The position numbers and the translations under genes were made by a program. Below the pieces are notes generated by a model that was not told where the DNA came from, did not search any database, and saw only the letters and a list, made by a program, of their open reading frames with translations. Of a stretch of 64,000 bases of DNA, positions 34,666 to 44,059 are shown piece after piece; within the stretch, counting starts at the first letter, position 1; each line of letters starts with the position of its first letter. Source of the DNA: Telmatospirillum sp. (GTDB lineage Bacteria > Pseudomonadota > Alphaproteobacteria > Rhodospirillales > Magnetospirillaceae); contig JARLJB010000158.1 in assembly GCA_031291415.1 (NCBI GenBank), forward strand, positions 1 through 64,000. The letters run 5' to 3'.

Positions 34666-35196
34666 ATGCAGGTCGGGGAAAAATCCAATGTCGTCAATGT
34701 CGCCGACGTTTCGGAGATCGCCGCCGACGACACGGAAAACTGGATCAGCTATTACAAACCCCTGACGCCGGCGCTTCCCCGCCAAGGGCATCTGGGGGTG
34801 AACCTGAGCCGCGTGCCGTCGGGACAAAGCGCCTGTCCATTTCATACCCATCAGCTCGATGATGAGGTGTTCTACGTCATCTCCGGTCGCGGTGTGTTCC
34901 GGTACGGCGATGACATTCGCGAAATTGGGCCGGGAGACTGCATATCCTGTCCGGCCGGAAGCGGGATCGGCCACCAGATCGCCAATCCTTTCAAGGAGGA
35001 TCTGCTCTATCTGGCGATCGGGACAAACGATCCGAACGAAGTCTGCACCTATCCCGACAGCGGCAAGGTGATGGTCTGCAGCCTGCACAAAACCGGCTAT
35101 TTGAAGACGGCCGAGTACTTCGACGGCGAACCCGGACCGGCCCGGATCATGGCGATGGCCGAGCGCCTGCGACGCAACCCGGCGGCCAAAAAATGA
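34666..35196 (+). CDS. Cupin-domain protein
   Basis: A 176-residue single cupin. Motif 1 is CPFHTHQLDDEVFYVISGRGVF (metal-binding His, His, Glu near residues 59-67), and motif 2 is the GPGDCISCPAGSGIGHQI block with its His. The protein should be a small soluble metal-binding beta barrel. Such proteins are sugar isomerases, dioxygenases or sensors; the role cannot be told. It is divergent from the SpmAB-like gene, with the promoter region between 34495 and 34665. Confidence 0.82.
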   Translation: MQVGEKSNVVNVADVSEIAADDTENWISYYKPLTPALPRQGHLGVNLSRVPSGQSACPFHTHQLDDEVFYVISGRGVFRYGDDIREIGPGDCISCPAGSGIGHQIANPFKEDLLYLAIGTNDPNEVCTYPDSGKVMVCSLHKTGYLKTAEYFDGEPGPARIMAMAERLRRNPAAKK

Positions 35197-35299
35197 ACCA
35201 CAAAGCGCCCGCCGACGGCGGGCTTCACTAAGGACACCAAGAGAACGGCGGGTTTGCGGCGATGGCGGTCCCGCCACCTGGACCGGGGATCGATGCCGT

Positions 35300-35510
35300 G
35301 CTAGAGGTTGGACTCTAACACTTGGTGCTCCACTCCTGGCTTAAGGACTCATCCGTCAGATTTTTATGGATGTGAATAAGTTGGGCCGGTGGCACGGGCG
35401 TCCCTGCCCGTGTCCGCCGTAAGGCGGAATTTCTTGAATTTTCCGGCTCCGCCGGAACACCGGCAGGGACGCCGGTGCCACCGCCGTCGAATGACTCACA
35501 GCCTCTTGCG
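35300..35510. repeat. MITE-like palindromic repeat (copy B)
   Basis: This fills most of the 363-bp gap between the cupin and the next gene. GGTGGCAC (35388-35395) pairs with GTGCCACC (35475-35482), and GGCGTCCCTGCC (35397-35408) with GGCAGGGACGCC (35462-35473). The flank 35318-35366 (AACACTTGGTGC ... CCGTCAGATTTTT) closely resembles both flanks of the element at 10640-10885, and CACAGCCTC recurs at 35498-35506. No coding sequence is seen. Confidence 0.65.
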
Positions 35511-35559
35511 CGGGGACAAAGGCGTCACCGAAAGTCCCCTGCCCCACCCTCAGGATCAG

Positions 35560-36036
35560 ATGTTCCGTCGATTTCTTCCCGTCCTGCCGCTGACCCTCCT
35601 GACGCTCGGTCCCGCCGCGATGGCAGGCGACGACAGGCCCGAGCCCTGGCGGTTGATCAGCCAGGATATTGCGGCCACCACCAGCCAATGCATCGGCCGA
35701 CCGGAAACGCCACTCTGCGCGGTCGAAACCCTGCTGGCCTGCTTTCAGCGGGCGAACCAGGCATTGTGCCGGATGGTCGATGATGATGAAGACCAGTATG
35801 CCGAGGTTTTTTCCGATCCGCCGGAGTCGGGAAAATATTTGGCTTACCGCATCGTCGGACCTCGACCACCGACCGAACGCGGCTTGGACGCCAAACTGCT
35901 CGTCGAGCAGCAGGAAGTGGCGACCGGCAAGCCTGTTGGAAGCGCGCCCGTACAGACGAGCCTGTTCAAACTTCGGCGTCAGGCCGACGGTTCGTGGAAA
36001 GTGACAGGCTGGGGCGACCCATCCGACATGGAGTGA
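35560..36036 (+). CDS. Hypothetical secreted protein
   Basis: A 158-residue protein with no recognised domain. Residues 1-~22 (MFRRFLPVLPLTLLTLGPAA, then MAG) form a clear Sec signal peptide, so it should be periplasmic. Four cysteines cluster between residues ~48 and ~72 and could form disulfides. The C-terminal half has a short beta-rich pattern ending in SWKVTGWGDPSDME, reminiscent of DUF4864-like or lumazine-type small periplasmic proteins, but this is not secure. The frame upstream to 35389 lies in the repeat and was excluded. Confidence 0.65.
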   Translation: MFRRFLPVLPLTLLTLGPAAMAGDDRPEPWRLISQDIAATTSQCIGRPETPLCAVETLLACFQRANQALCRMVDDDEDQYAEVFSDPPESGKYLAYRIVGPRPPTERGLDAKLLVEQQEVATGKPVGSAPVQTSLFKLRRQADGSWKVTGWGDPSDME

Positions 36037-36072
36037 CCGGCGAACCTTTGATATGACTCGTTTGCCGGTATC

Positions 36073-36094
36073 GGCCGCCATTGAGGCGGCGGCC
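36073..36094. terminator. Possible bidirectional terminator between convergent genes
   Basis: GGCCGCC (36073-36079) pairs with GGCGGCC (36088-36094) across an 8-nt loop in the 137-bp space between two convergent genes. GGCAGG / CCTGCC about 40 bp further on is a second weaker stem. Neither has a clear T-run. Confidence 0.35.
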
Positions 36095-36173
36095 AAGCGG
36101 GCGGATGCCCGCGCTAAGGCCGAGGGGCTTACGGCAGGTCAATTCATTGGCCTGCCGGTATGACGACCACCCG

Positions 36174-38219
36174 TCATTTCCCTTCCCGCCACCAGACCAG
36201 CACCAGACCGCCGAACGCCAGGATCAGCAGTAGCGGACCGGGGATCAGGGCAATATCGCGAACCGCCGTCACCAGCCGATCGTCATTGGCGCGGAAGCCG
36301 AACCAGGAGCTTCCTGCCGCCGGCCGCTCGAGGGGGACCGAGCGCAAGTCCGGCAAACCGTCGTCGATCCAGCGCCAACCGCCGCCGGTTGCCTCGACGA
36401 TCGGCTTGACCTTGTCGGGTGTCGCCCTGAGGTCGGCCATTTCCACTGGATTGAGAGCCCCGGCGCCGGCCAGTGCGATCTTCTGTCCGTCGGTCACCCG
36501 CCACAATCCCGGTTGATCAATGGTTTCCTCGCCCACTGCCCGGCCGTCGTCGCCGGCCGCGAGATGCAGACCATGCTCGCTGCCGTCGGGCGCGGTGATC
36601 GTCACATCGGCATCGCCCTTGGCCAGACTGCGGCGCCCGACGAACAACCGGCTGCCACGGATTTCGGCGGTCAGCTGCTCTTCTTCCAGTTCCGGTTCCT
36701 TCATCAGCCAATGGGCCAGCCGGCGTGTCAGTTCAGCCTGCGGGCCGCCGCCATCCCAGCCCCGTCCCCAAAGCCAGATGGTGTCGCTCATCAATTGGGC
36801 GACCCTGCCCTCGCCGACCCGGTCCAGAACCAGCAACGGCAGGCCGTCTGCCGTCTGCAGAAGTGGTGTTGCCTGCCCTTTCACATCGCCGGCGATGACG
36901 CGGAGCCATTGGCCCCAATGGGGCGGATCCGTCTCCGATCCGGCCAGACCCGCCGTCACCGGATGACGACGTCCGACATCGGTGAGCCGCGGCAGGAACG
37001 GTTCCTCGACCACCCGTCCACTGGGAGCCACCGGCAAGATGTCGGCCAGCGCGGTGTTGTAGGGCGTGTCCGGCATGGTGAACTCCGGTCCCGCCGCCAC
37101 CAGAAGGGCACCGCCGCCCTTCACGTAATTGGCGATGTTCTGGTAGTAGGCCGGCGGCAGAATGCTGCGGCGCCGATAGCGATCAAAAATCACCAGGTCG
37201 AAATCGTGCAGTTTTTCCTCGAACAGCTCGCGCACCGGAAAGGCGATCAGCGCGAGATCGCGCAAAGGCGTGCGATCATCCTTCTCCGGCGGCCGCAGAA
37301 TGGTGAAATGCACCAGATCCACCGACGGATCGGCTTTCAGCAGATTTCGCCAATAGCGCTCGCCGGCATGCGGCTCGCCCGATACCAGCAGCACGCGCAG
37401 GCGGTCGCGCACGCCGCTGATCGCCACCGCCGCGCGGTTGTTGGCCAAGGTCAGTTCGTCCGGCGCGGCGGCGACCTGCAATTCGACGATATTCGCTCCG
37501 GCGTGTTCGATCGGCACATCGACGGCCGTCGACCGATTGAGCGGCACGCTGACGTGCGACGCCGCTCCGCCGTCGCGGCGGATCGCCAAATCGACATTGC
37601 CGGTCTGCCCCGGGTCATCGATCCGGAAGGACAGCGCCGCATTGCCGCCGACGATACCGAAACCCGGGGCTTGTTCGATGACCAGTCGCCGGTCCCGTTC
37701 GTCCTTGTGGCCGGCCAGCAGGAGATGCAGCGGCGCAGCAAAAGCCGCCTTGGCCGGGATGTCGTGGATCTGTCCGTCGCTGATCACCACCACACCGGCC
37801 AGGCGGCGTCGCGGCACGTCGGCGAGCAGGCGATCAAGGGCGGAAAACAATCGCGTGCCCTCGTCGCGGCCGGCCGGCGGACGAAACCGTTCGACGCGAA
37901 CGGTGAGATGCGACAGCCCCTTGAAACGGTCAAGCAATCCGGCCAGCGCCAGCTCACTCTGCTGGGGACGCTGCCCGACCGCCATGCTGGCGCTTTCGTC
38001 GACCAGAACCACGGCGATGTCGTCCTGCGCTGTCGCCTCTTCCTGGGACAAACGAGGATTGGCCAACGCCGCCAGCAAAACGGCCAAGGGAAGCAGGCGC
38101 CAGACGACCTTGACCCCGCCCCGCCACCCCCACAACAGCAGAAGAACGGCAAGGACAGCGATCAGTCCGAGGCCCCACCAGGGAAGCAGCGGGGAGAACA
38201 GAAGCCGGGGCACACTCAT
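36174..38219 (-). CDS. Large membrane protein with glutamine-amidotransferase-like domain (moxR operon)
   Basis: A 681-residue protein with two N-terminal helices (~8-55) and one C-terminal helix (~655-675). Between them a von Willebrand-like segment (VVLVDESASMAVG, near 69-81; VVVISDGQIHDIP) is followed by a class-I amidotransferase-like domain (LVIFDRYRRR, GGALLVAAGPEF). The MIDAS-like DESAS departs from DxSxS only in having Glu. It overlaps the DUF4159 gene by four bases and is the last gene of the moxR-DUF58-DUF4159 operon. The function is unknown; such operons are linked to cell-envelope integrity. Confidence 0.8.
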   Translation of the reverse strand: MSVPRLLFSPLLPWWGLGLIAVLAVLLLLWGWRGGVKVVWRLLPLAVLLAALANPRLSQEEATAQDDIAVVLVDESASMAVGQRPQQSELALAGLLDRFKGLSHLTVRVERFRPPAGRDEGTRLFSALDRLLADVPRRRLAGVVVISDGQIHDIPAKAAFAAPLHLLLAGHKDERDRRLVIEQAPGFGIVGGNAALSFRIDDPGQTGNVDLAIRRDGGAASHVSVPLNRSTAVDVPIEHAGANIVELQVAAAPDELTLANNRAAVAISGVRDRLRVLLVSGEPHAGERYWRNLLKADPSVDLVHFTILRPPEKDDRTPLRDLALIAFPVRELFEEKLHDFDLVIFDRYRRRSILPPAYYQNIANYVKGGGALLVAAGPEFTMPDTPYNTALADILPVAPSGRVVEEPFLPRLTDVGRRHPVTAGLAGSETDPPHWGQWLRVIAGDVKGQATPLLQTADGLPLLVLDRVGEGRVAQLMSDTIWLWGRGWDGGGPQAELTRRLAHWLMKEPELEEEQLTAEIRGSRLFVGRRSLAKGDADVTITAPDGSEHGLHLAAGDDGRAVGEETIDQPGLWRVTDGQKIALAGAGALNPVEMADLRATPDKVKPIVEATGGGWRWIDDGLPDLRSVPLERPAAGSSWFGFRANDDRLVTAVRDIALIPGPLLLILAFGGLVLVWWREGK

Positions 38220-40906
38220 CGCTTGAGGCGCTCCCAGATGGCGGGAAGGTGCACCTGATCGGCCTTATAGCTGCCGGTCAACGCATACATCACCAGATTG
38301 ACGCCGAAACGATAGGCCATTTCCCGTTGTTGCTCGCCACCCGGGACCACGGCGAACATCTGATCACCCCGACGGTCAACCGCCCAGGCGCCGGCCCAAT
38401 CGTTGGCGCCGATCACCACCGGCGAGACATTGTCGTTGGCCGGATCGCCGCCGGCCGCGACATAAACCGGCGCCCCGTCAAGACGGCCCGGCATCGCCCG
38501 CAGGATATAGAAGGAATGCGTCAGCACATGGTCTTCGGTGACCGCAACCAATGGCGGGATATCGAGGCCCATGGTCAGGCTGCGAAGCTTGGCGGCCCCG
38601 CTGTCCCCCTGATCCTGGGTGTCGAAAAGGATCAGTCCGCCCTTGCGCATATAGTCATTGATCTTATCGCGGGCCGCCGCCGACAGCGGTCCCTGCCCAT
38701 CGGTCACCGGCCAGTAAAGCAAAGGGAAAACCATCAGCGAATCGCGGGCCACGTCGACACCTGTCGGCTCGCCCAGCGACGCCGTCGTCCGTCGCTGGAT
38801 CAACTGCGACAGCCCCAGCAGGCCGGCCCGACTGGTATCGTCAACCTGCGCCTTCCCGGTCAACACATAGGCCAGCCTGGTCTGCAACGCGGCCTGACGC
38901 TCCATGTCGGTCGCCGCCAAGGCGTCGCGTCCACCGCAGACCAAGGCAGGAAAGGCGATCAGCGCGACCAGCCAGAATGCGGAAGGCCGTCTGGAAAGCA
39001 GACCACGCAACGCCAGAACCGCAAGCAGATCGGCCAGGAACAGCGCCACGGCCAGCATCAGAAGAGGCGGTTGCAGATCCCGCTCGGCCGGATGCCCACC
39101 GAGAATCGTCGAGGAAACGCCGGTTGGAAGCTTAAGCGGAGTCAAAGGGGCGATATCCGATCCAAGGTTGAGAGCGCGGCGAACCGTATCGTCGCCGTAA
39201 TAACCGGGCGGATGATGTGGTCCGACGACAGGCAGCGCCGCCTTGGCCGGCAACGGCTCGACCTCGCCGCTCGGCAGATCGAGATGCCCAAAGCCATCGA
39301 GGACATCGGCCGGCGCCAGCGGACGATCGGCCGAGCCGGCCGCGAATCCCCGCGACAGCGACAGCAACCGCTCTGCCATATCGGGCAGTAAACCGGACAG
39401 TCCGAGATTGCTCCAGGCCGGACCGACGGTCGTGTGAATCAGCACCAGCCAACCTTTGCCGAACGGCGCTCCGGTCACCAGCGGCGTTCCATCGGCAAGG
39501 CGGGCCCAGGTCCGTTCGTCGAGGTCCGGCCCCGGTTCGGCCAGCAACTGGGTTCCAACTTTGAGATCGCGGGGAACCGCCAAACCGACGAAGGGGCTGG
39601 TATCGGGCATCGGCGCCAGCGACATCGGCTGCGTCCAGCTCATCGCACCGCCCAGCGCCCGCCCGCCGTTACGCAGACGCACCGGCAGCAGGTCGTCGGG
39701 ATTTTGTGCCAGCTTCGGCCCGGCGACCCGCAACAGGACACCGCCACCATCGATCCAGGATTTGAGCGCCCGCGTGTCACTTTCCGAAAGACTTCCCTGA
39801 TCGGCGAGGACGATCAGGGAAAGATCGCGTTGCAACAACTCGCCGACGCGGCCACGGCGCAAATCGGCGCGCGGTGCCAGCGCCCGGTCGACATAAAACA
39901 GGTCGTCGAGCAGGGGCGATCCACCATTGCCGGCCCGCTCATCGATCAAGCCAACCGGATGACGACGCCAGCGGTCGTCGAGCAACACGACCGCCCCGGC
40001 CGTCACCTCGTCATCAATGTCCAGACGCGCGGTCCGGTTGCGCAATTCCTCGGGCATTGGCAAAACGACCTCGGCGTCGCGCCCGCCGGACGCGAACGTC
40101 GCCGTGGCGATCCCCAGGCTGTTTCCGGCACCATCCTTGGCGCGCACCACCACCGCCTCGTCCGGTCCGGCGGCGGCGCGGCGCAACTTCAACGTCAGAT
40201 CCCGGGTGCCGGCCGACGGTGGCAGCAACAACTTGGCGATGGCTGTCTCGGGCGGACCGATGACCTCCAAACGGCCGAGACCGCGGAGCCGCTCGGCCAG
40301 GGCCTGATCTCCGGGACTGGACAGTCCGTCGGTCAACCAGACAATCCTTAAGTCCGGCGTCGGCGGCATCGCGTCAAGCGCCTGGCGTGCCGCCACCCGG
40401 TCGGCAGGCCAGGGAAGCGGACGCCATGCCTGCACAACGGCCTTGGCCTCGGCGGCCGGCATCAGTTGCGACAGAACCAATGGCGTGCCTTCGGCCGGCG
40501 GTGCCGTCGGCAGCAGGCGAACCGGCCGGCCGCCCCGTTCCGCCTCGTTCAAGAGTTGTTCGAGCGTCGCCTGGCGCTGGGGCCATAGACGAGCGGCGGC
40601 CCAGCCGTCGTCGACCACCAGCAGAACGGGGCCCTTCCCGTAACCGGGAGCGGCGTTGATCAGGGGATGGGCGGCCGCCATGATGATCACCACCGCCAGG
40701 AAGACCCGCAACAGCATCAGCCAGAGCGGTGTCCGGGCCGCAGTCTGATCACGGCCAACCAGTCCCATGAGCAGCCGGATGGCCGGAAAGGGCTGGCGGC
40801 GTGGCGACGGCGGCGTCGTCCGCAACAGCCACCAGAGCAGCGGCAACAACACTCCACCCGCCAGAGCCCAAGGCAGAACGAACGTCAGCGAGCCAACCGT
40901 CCACAT
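38216..40906 (-). CDS. DUF4159 protein with BatA-like N-terminus
   Basis: An 896-residue membrane protein. The N-terminal ~90 residues are the BatA/aerotolerance-type double membrane anchor (FVLPWALAGGVLLPLLWWLLR). A vWA-like region (~100-210) follows, then amidotransferase-like folds. Two helices near 620-665 precede a C-terminal DUF4159 domain (~690-896) with GGLILFDTQDQGD and VNLVMYALTGSYKADQVH. It is the largest member of the moxR operon, lying 3 bp after the DUF58 gene. It probably forms an envelope complex with its neighbours; the substrate is unknown. Confidence 0.83.
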   Translation of the reverse strand: MWTVGSLTFVLPWALAGGVLLPLLWWLLRTTPPSPRRQPFPAIRLLMGLVGRDQTAARTPLWLMLLRVFLAVVIIMAAAHPLINAAPGYGKGPVLLVVDDGWAAARLWPQRQATLEQLLNEAERGGRPVRLLPTAPPAEGTPLVLSQLMPAAEAKAVVQAWRPLPWPADRVAARQALDAMPPTPDLRIVWLTDGLSSPGDQALAERLRGLGRLEVIGPPETAIAKLLLPPSAGTRDLTLKLRRAAAGPDEAVVVRAKDGAGNSLGIATATFASGGRDAEVVLPMPEELRNRTARLDIDDEVTAGAVVLLDDRWRRHPVGLIDERAGNGGSPLLDDLFYVDRALAPRADLRRGRVGELLQRDLSLIVLADQGSLSESDTRALKSWIDGGGVLLRVAGPKLAQNPDDLLPVRLRNGGRALGGAMSWTQPMSLAPMPDTSPFVGLAVPRDLKVGTQLLAEPGPDLDERTWARLADGTPLVTGAPFGKGWLVLIHTTVGPAWSNLGLSGLLPDMAERLLSLSRGFAAGSADRPLAPADVLDGFGHLDLPSGEVEPLPAKAALPVVGPHHPPGYYGDDTVRRALNLGSDIAPLTPLKLPTGVSSTILGGHPAERDLQPPLLMLAVALFLADLLAVLALRGLLSRRPSAFWLVALIAFPALVCGGRDALAATDMERQAALQTRLAYVLTGKAQVDDTSRAGLLGLSQLIQRRTTASLGEPTGVDVARDSLMVFPLLYWPVTDGQGPLSAAARDKINDYMRKGGLILFDTQDQGDSGAAKLRSLTMGLDIPPLVAVTEDHVLTHSFYILRAMPGRLDGAPVYVAAGGDPANDNVSPVVIGANDWAGAWAVDRRGDQMFAVVPGGEQQREMAYRFGVNLVMYALTGSYKADQVHLPAIWERLKR

Positions 40907-40909
40907 CGA

Positions 40910-41770
40910 TCAGCGTCCGGACAGGGCGCTGTGAAGCGCGGTGAGAAGGCGATGCGGCGGAGCATCGGTTTGGTGATCCAGCACGCTCCATCCCAGGCCG
41001 TTGGCCAAGATACCCAGCCGCCGACGATGGTCGGCCAACCGTTCGGTGTAAGCGGCACGGAGCGATTCCGCCTTGGGCGCCAGATAGTCCCCTTCGCCTT
41101 CCAGACCGGTGAACCGCAAACGCCCCTCGTAGGGCAGGCTCAGTTCGGCGGGATCGAGCAGGTGGACCAGATGACCGCGCACGCCGGCCCATGGCCGCAA
41201 CTGCGTTTCGAGGACGTCGAGATCGACCAGGAAGTCGGACAGCAAGATGACATGGGCCTGACGTGGCAGCAGCGCTTGCGGCACCCCGGCAGACGGTGGC
41301 TGCGCAAGAAGGGCCGCCGCCAGACGCGGCAGCAGCAGATGACCGGTGATCGGCCCGGTCTGATCGCCCAGCAGGCCGACGCGTTCCCCACCGGCGACCA
41401 GCAGAACCGCGAGGGCCAGCGCCAGCAGCACGGCACGGTCGCGCTTTTCGGGAAGATGCGGCGCCGATTGCCAGCGCATCGAAGCGGACGGATCGGGCCA
41501 GATCAGCACGGTCTGGGCGGCCGACCATTCCGTCTCGCGAACATAAAGCGCGTCGGATTTGGCCGATTGACGCCAATCAACAGCGCCGGCCGAATCTCCC
41601 GGCTGATACCGGCGGAACTGCCAGAAGTTCTCGCCCGGACCACTCCGCCGCCGGCCATGGACACCCTGCACCACGCTGGCCGCCACCCGGAAGGCCTCGA
41701 CCAGCAGCGGCGGCAAGGGGGCCGCCAGAGCCTCGGCCTGAAGCTGCAGGCTCCTCAGGCTGTCGCTCAT
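40910..41770 (-). CDS. DUF58 domain protein
   Basis: A 286-residue DUF58 protein, the usual partner of MoxR AAA ATPases. The hallmark region FRRYQPGDSAGAVDWRQSAKSDALYVRETE is present near residues 52-82. A vWA-type fold follows, with the metal-site residues in WPDPSASMRW. Here the MIDAS reads DPSAS, which keeps the Asp and both serines. The start shares one base with the moxR stop (TGATG), indicating tight coupling. Confidence 0.87.
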   Translation of the reverse strand: MSDSLRSLQLQAEALAAPLPPLLVEAFRVAASVVQGVHGRRRSGPGENFWQFRRYQPGDSAGAVDWRQSAKSDALYVRETEWSAAQTVLIWPDPSASMRWQSAPHLPEKRDRAVLLALALAVLLVAGGERVGLLGDQTGPITGHLLLPRLAAALLAQPPSAGVPQALLPRQAHVILLSDFLVDLDVLETQLRPWAGVRGHLVHLLDPAELSLPYEGRLRFTGLEGEGDYLAPKAESLRAAYTERLADHRRRLGILANGLGWSVLDHQTDAPPHRLLTALHSALSGR

Positions 41771-42810
41771 CAATTCACCGTGGCGACCAGACCGGCAATC
41801 ACGTCAGCGACAGCGATGCCCTCGGCGCGCGCCGCGAATCCGAGCGCCATGCGGTGCTGCAGGATCGGACGGGCCAATGCCACCACATCATCGACGGACG
41901 GCGCCAATCGTCCGTCGATCAGCGCCTTGGCGCGCACCGCCAGCATCAGGGCCTGCGCCGCGCGCGGCCCCGGGCCCCAGGCGACGTGGCGGCGAACCAT
42001 CTCGAGCGGACTGTCTTCGGGCCGGCCGGCCCGGACAAGGGTCAGGATGGCCGTCACCACGCTTTCGCCCACCGGGATCCGGCGGACCAATTGTTGCGCC
42101 GCGATCAGTTCGGCGGCCGAAAGCACGGCGGACGGCTTTTCTTCGGCAGCTCCGGTGGTGGCCAGCATCATGCGCCGTTCGGCCTCGATATCGGGATAGC
42201 CGACGTCGATCTGCATGAGGAAACGGTCCAGTTGCGCCTCCGGCAAGGGATAGGTTCCTTCCTGCTCCAGCGGATTTTGCGTCGCCAGGACATGAAAGGG
42301 GCTCGGCAGGTCATGATATTGTCCGGCGATGCTGACCCTGTGTTCCTGCATCGCCTGCAACAACGCCGACTGGGTGCGCGGACTGGCCCTGTTGATTTCG
42401 TCGGCCATCAGCAATTGACAGAAGACCGGCCCGGTGATGAATCGAAACGACCGGGCGCCGCTGTCGGCCTCTTCCAACACCTCGGAACCGAGGATGTCGG
42501 CCGGCATCAGATCCGGGGTGAACTGCACGCGCTTGGCATCCATCCCGAATACGGTGCCCAAGGTCTGCACCAATCTGGTTTTTGCCAGTCCGGGAACACC
42601 GATCAGCAGCGCGTGACCGCCGGCCAAGAGCGTGATAATGCTGTCGTCTATGACTTTGGTCTGGCCGAAAATGATCCGACCGATGACGACGCGAGCTTCT
42701 GCGAGACGGGTATTGAGCCTCTCGACCTCCTCCACCACTTTAGAGGTTAGATCTTGCGTCTGGTCTGCGGTTGACGAGAAGGTCGCTGTGGATTGGATTG
42801 GGGAAGTCAC
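41770..42810 (-). CDS. MoxR-family AAA+ ATPase
   Basis: A 346-residue MoxR ATPase, thought to act as a chaperone for vWA proteins encoded beside it. Walker A is GVPGLAKTRL (~72-81), Walker B LLMADEINRASP, and sensor/arginine regions ATQNPLEQEGTYPLPEAQLDRF. The start is GTG at 42810 with GGAG eight bases before it; another GTG at 42819 is possible, and the longer frame to 43011 is antisense to DUF1285. It is the first gene of the operon, divergent from DUF1285 with only 38 bp between the two starts. Confidence 0.9.
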   Translation of the reverse strand: MTSPIQSTATFSSTADQTQDLTSKVVEEVERLNTRLAEARVVIGRIIFGQTKVIDDSIITLLAGGHALLIGVPGLAKTRLVQTLGTVFGMDAKRVQFTPDLMPADILGSEVLEEADSGARSFRFITGPVFCQLLMADEINRASPRTQSALLQAMQEHRVSIAGQYHDLPSPFHVLATQNPLEQEGTYPLPEAQLDRFLMQIDVGYPDIEAERRMMLATTGAAEEKPSAVLSAAELIAAQQLVRRIPVGESVVTAILTLVRAGRPEDSPLEMVRRHVAWGPGPRAAQALMLAVRAKALIDGRLAPSVDDVVALARPILQHRMALGFAARAEGIAVADVIAGLVATVN

Positions 42811-42848
42811 GCTGATCACTCCGGGGACGTAAGTGAAATGGCTGAGGC

Positions 42849-43388
42849 ATGAATCGGATCCAAACGAGCATCGACATGGCGGACGAAGATGCGGTGGCGG
42901 ACCGGGTCGACCACGGACCCCTCGACATGAAGATCGCCCGCGACGGCAAATGGTTCTATCACGGTACGCCGATTCCCCGCAAAGAGATGGTGTGCCTGTT
43001 CGCATCGACACTGACCCGACGATCCGACGGTTCCTACTGGCTGGTGACGCCGACCGAGCAAGGTTGGATCGAGGTCGAGGATGTGCCTTTTCTCGCCGTG
43101 GAAATGTTTATCTGTGGCGCCGGGCGGGACGCGGTCTTCAGCTTTCGAACGAATGTCGACGAAATCATCACCCTGGATCAGGAACATCCCCTGCGCATTG
43201 TCTGCAAGAAAGATGGGGCGCCGCCTTATCTGACCGTCCGTGAAGGATTGGAAGCCAGGCTCACCCGTTCGGTCTATTATGAGCTGGTGGCATTGGGCCT
43301 CGAAGAGACGGTCGATGAGGAGCGGTTGTACGGAGTATGGAGTACAGGGATCTTCTTTCCGCTCGGCCGGCTGGACACGGTGATCTGA
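42849..43388 (+). CDS. DUF1285 domain protein
   Basis: A 179-residue protein of the DUF1285 family, a small beta-rich fold of unknown function. The block DGKWFYHGTPIPRKEMVCLFASTLTRR followed by YWLVTPTEQGWIEVEDVPF is diagnostic. It heads a plus-strand operon with the NUDIX, DUF6111 and cca genes, an arrangement conserved in alphaproteobacteria opposite moxR. Confidence 0.88.
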   Translation: MNRIQTSIDMADEDAVADRVDHGPLDMKIARDGKWFYHGTPIPRKEMVCLFASTLTRRSDGSYWLVTPTEQGWIEVEDVPFLAVEMFICGAGRDAVFSFRTNVDEIITLDQEHPLRIVCKKDGAPPYLTVREGLEARLTRSVYYELVALGLEETVDEERLYGVWSTGIFFPLGRLDTVI

Positions 43389-44059
43389 AGAGCGATGCCA
43401 ACGCCAAGGGTCAAAACGGCGATGCGATCGCCGCGGGTCTGAGCCGTGACGCAATCGCCAGGGCGCTGAGCGACAAATCGCGCCCGGGCGTGCAATCGGA
43501 TGCCGAGACGTCGCGGCATCTGGGCGAAGGCCCGCATGTCCCATCCCGGCCACCGGTGCAGGATCTTGTTCCGGCCGCCGTGCTGATCCCCTTGATCCGC
43601 CGCAACGAAGGGTTGACTGTCCTGCTCACGCAACGGACAGCCCACTTGGCCCACCACCCCGGACAGATCAGTTTCCCCGGCGGACGTCAGGAACCCGAGG
43701 ATGCCAATCCCACGGAAGCGGCGCTGCGTGAAACCGAGGAAGAGATCGGCGTGCCGCGCAAGGCCGTCGACGTGTTGGGCCTGCTCGACGTCTATGTGAC
43801 GATCACCGGGTTCCGGATCGTTCCGGTGGTCGGGATGATCGTGCCGCCCTTTACGGTTTCGCCCGACAGTTTCGAGGTCAAGGATGTCTTCGAGGTTCCC
43901 CTGGCCTTCATCTTCGACCCGGCCAATCACCAGCGCCATTCCCGCGTCACGCCGAACGGCGAAACACGCTTCTTCTATGCCTTGCCCTATCGGGACAGGT
44001 ATATCTGGGGCGCCACCGCCGCCATGCTGGTCAATCTTTACAAAACACTGAGCCCCTGA
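43337..44059 (+). CDS. NUDIX hydrolase, CoA pyrophosphatase type
   Basis: A 240-residue NUDIX hydrolase like NudL/YeaB, which splits CoA to 3'-phosphoADP-ribose and 4'-phosphopantetheine. The Nudix box GGRQEPEDANPTEAALRETEEEIGV lies near residues 115-139. It is preceded by the UPF0035-type LTQRTAHLAHHPGQISFPGG. The only ATG start, 43337, lies 52 bp inside DUF1285, and residues 1-75 are poorly conserved, so a downstream non-ATG start is possible. Its TGA shares a base with the DUF6111 ATG. Confidence 0.88.
   Translation: MEYRDLLSARPAGHGDLKSDANAKGQNGDAIAAGLSRDAIARALSDKSRPGVQSDAETSRHLGEGPHVPSRPPVQDLVPAAVLIPLIRRNEGLTVLLTQRTAHLAHHPGQISFPGGRQEPEDANPTEAALRETEEEIGVPRKAVDVLGLLDVYVTITGFRIVPVVGMIVPPFTVSPDSFEVKDVFEVPLAFIFDPANHQRHSRVTPNGETRFFYALPYRDRYIWGATAAMLVNLYKTLSP

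Noticed and set aside
34495-35277. N-terminal extension of the SpmAB-like protein
   Set aside because: It is antisense to the cupin gene; a GTG with a good ribosome binding site at 34494 matches the family N-terminus.
36513-38258. Plus-strand ORF of 581 codons
   Set aside because: Antisense to the membrane protein at 36174-38219, rich in Arg/Gln/His, without domains.
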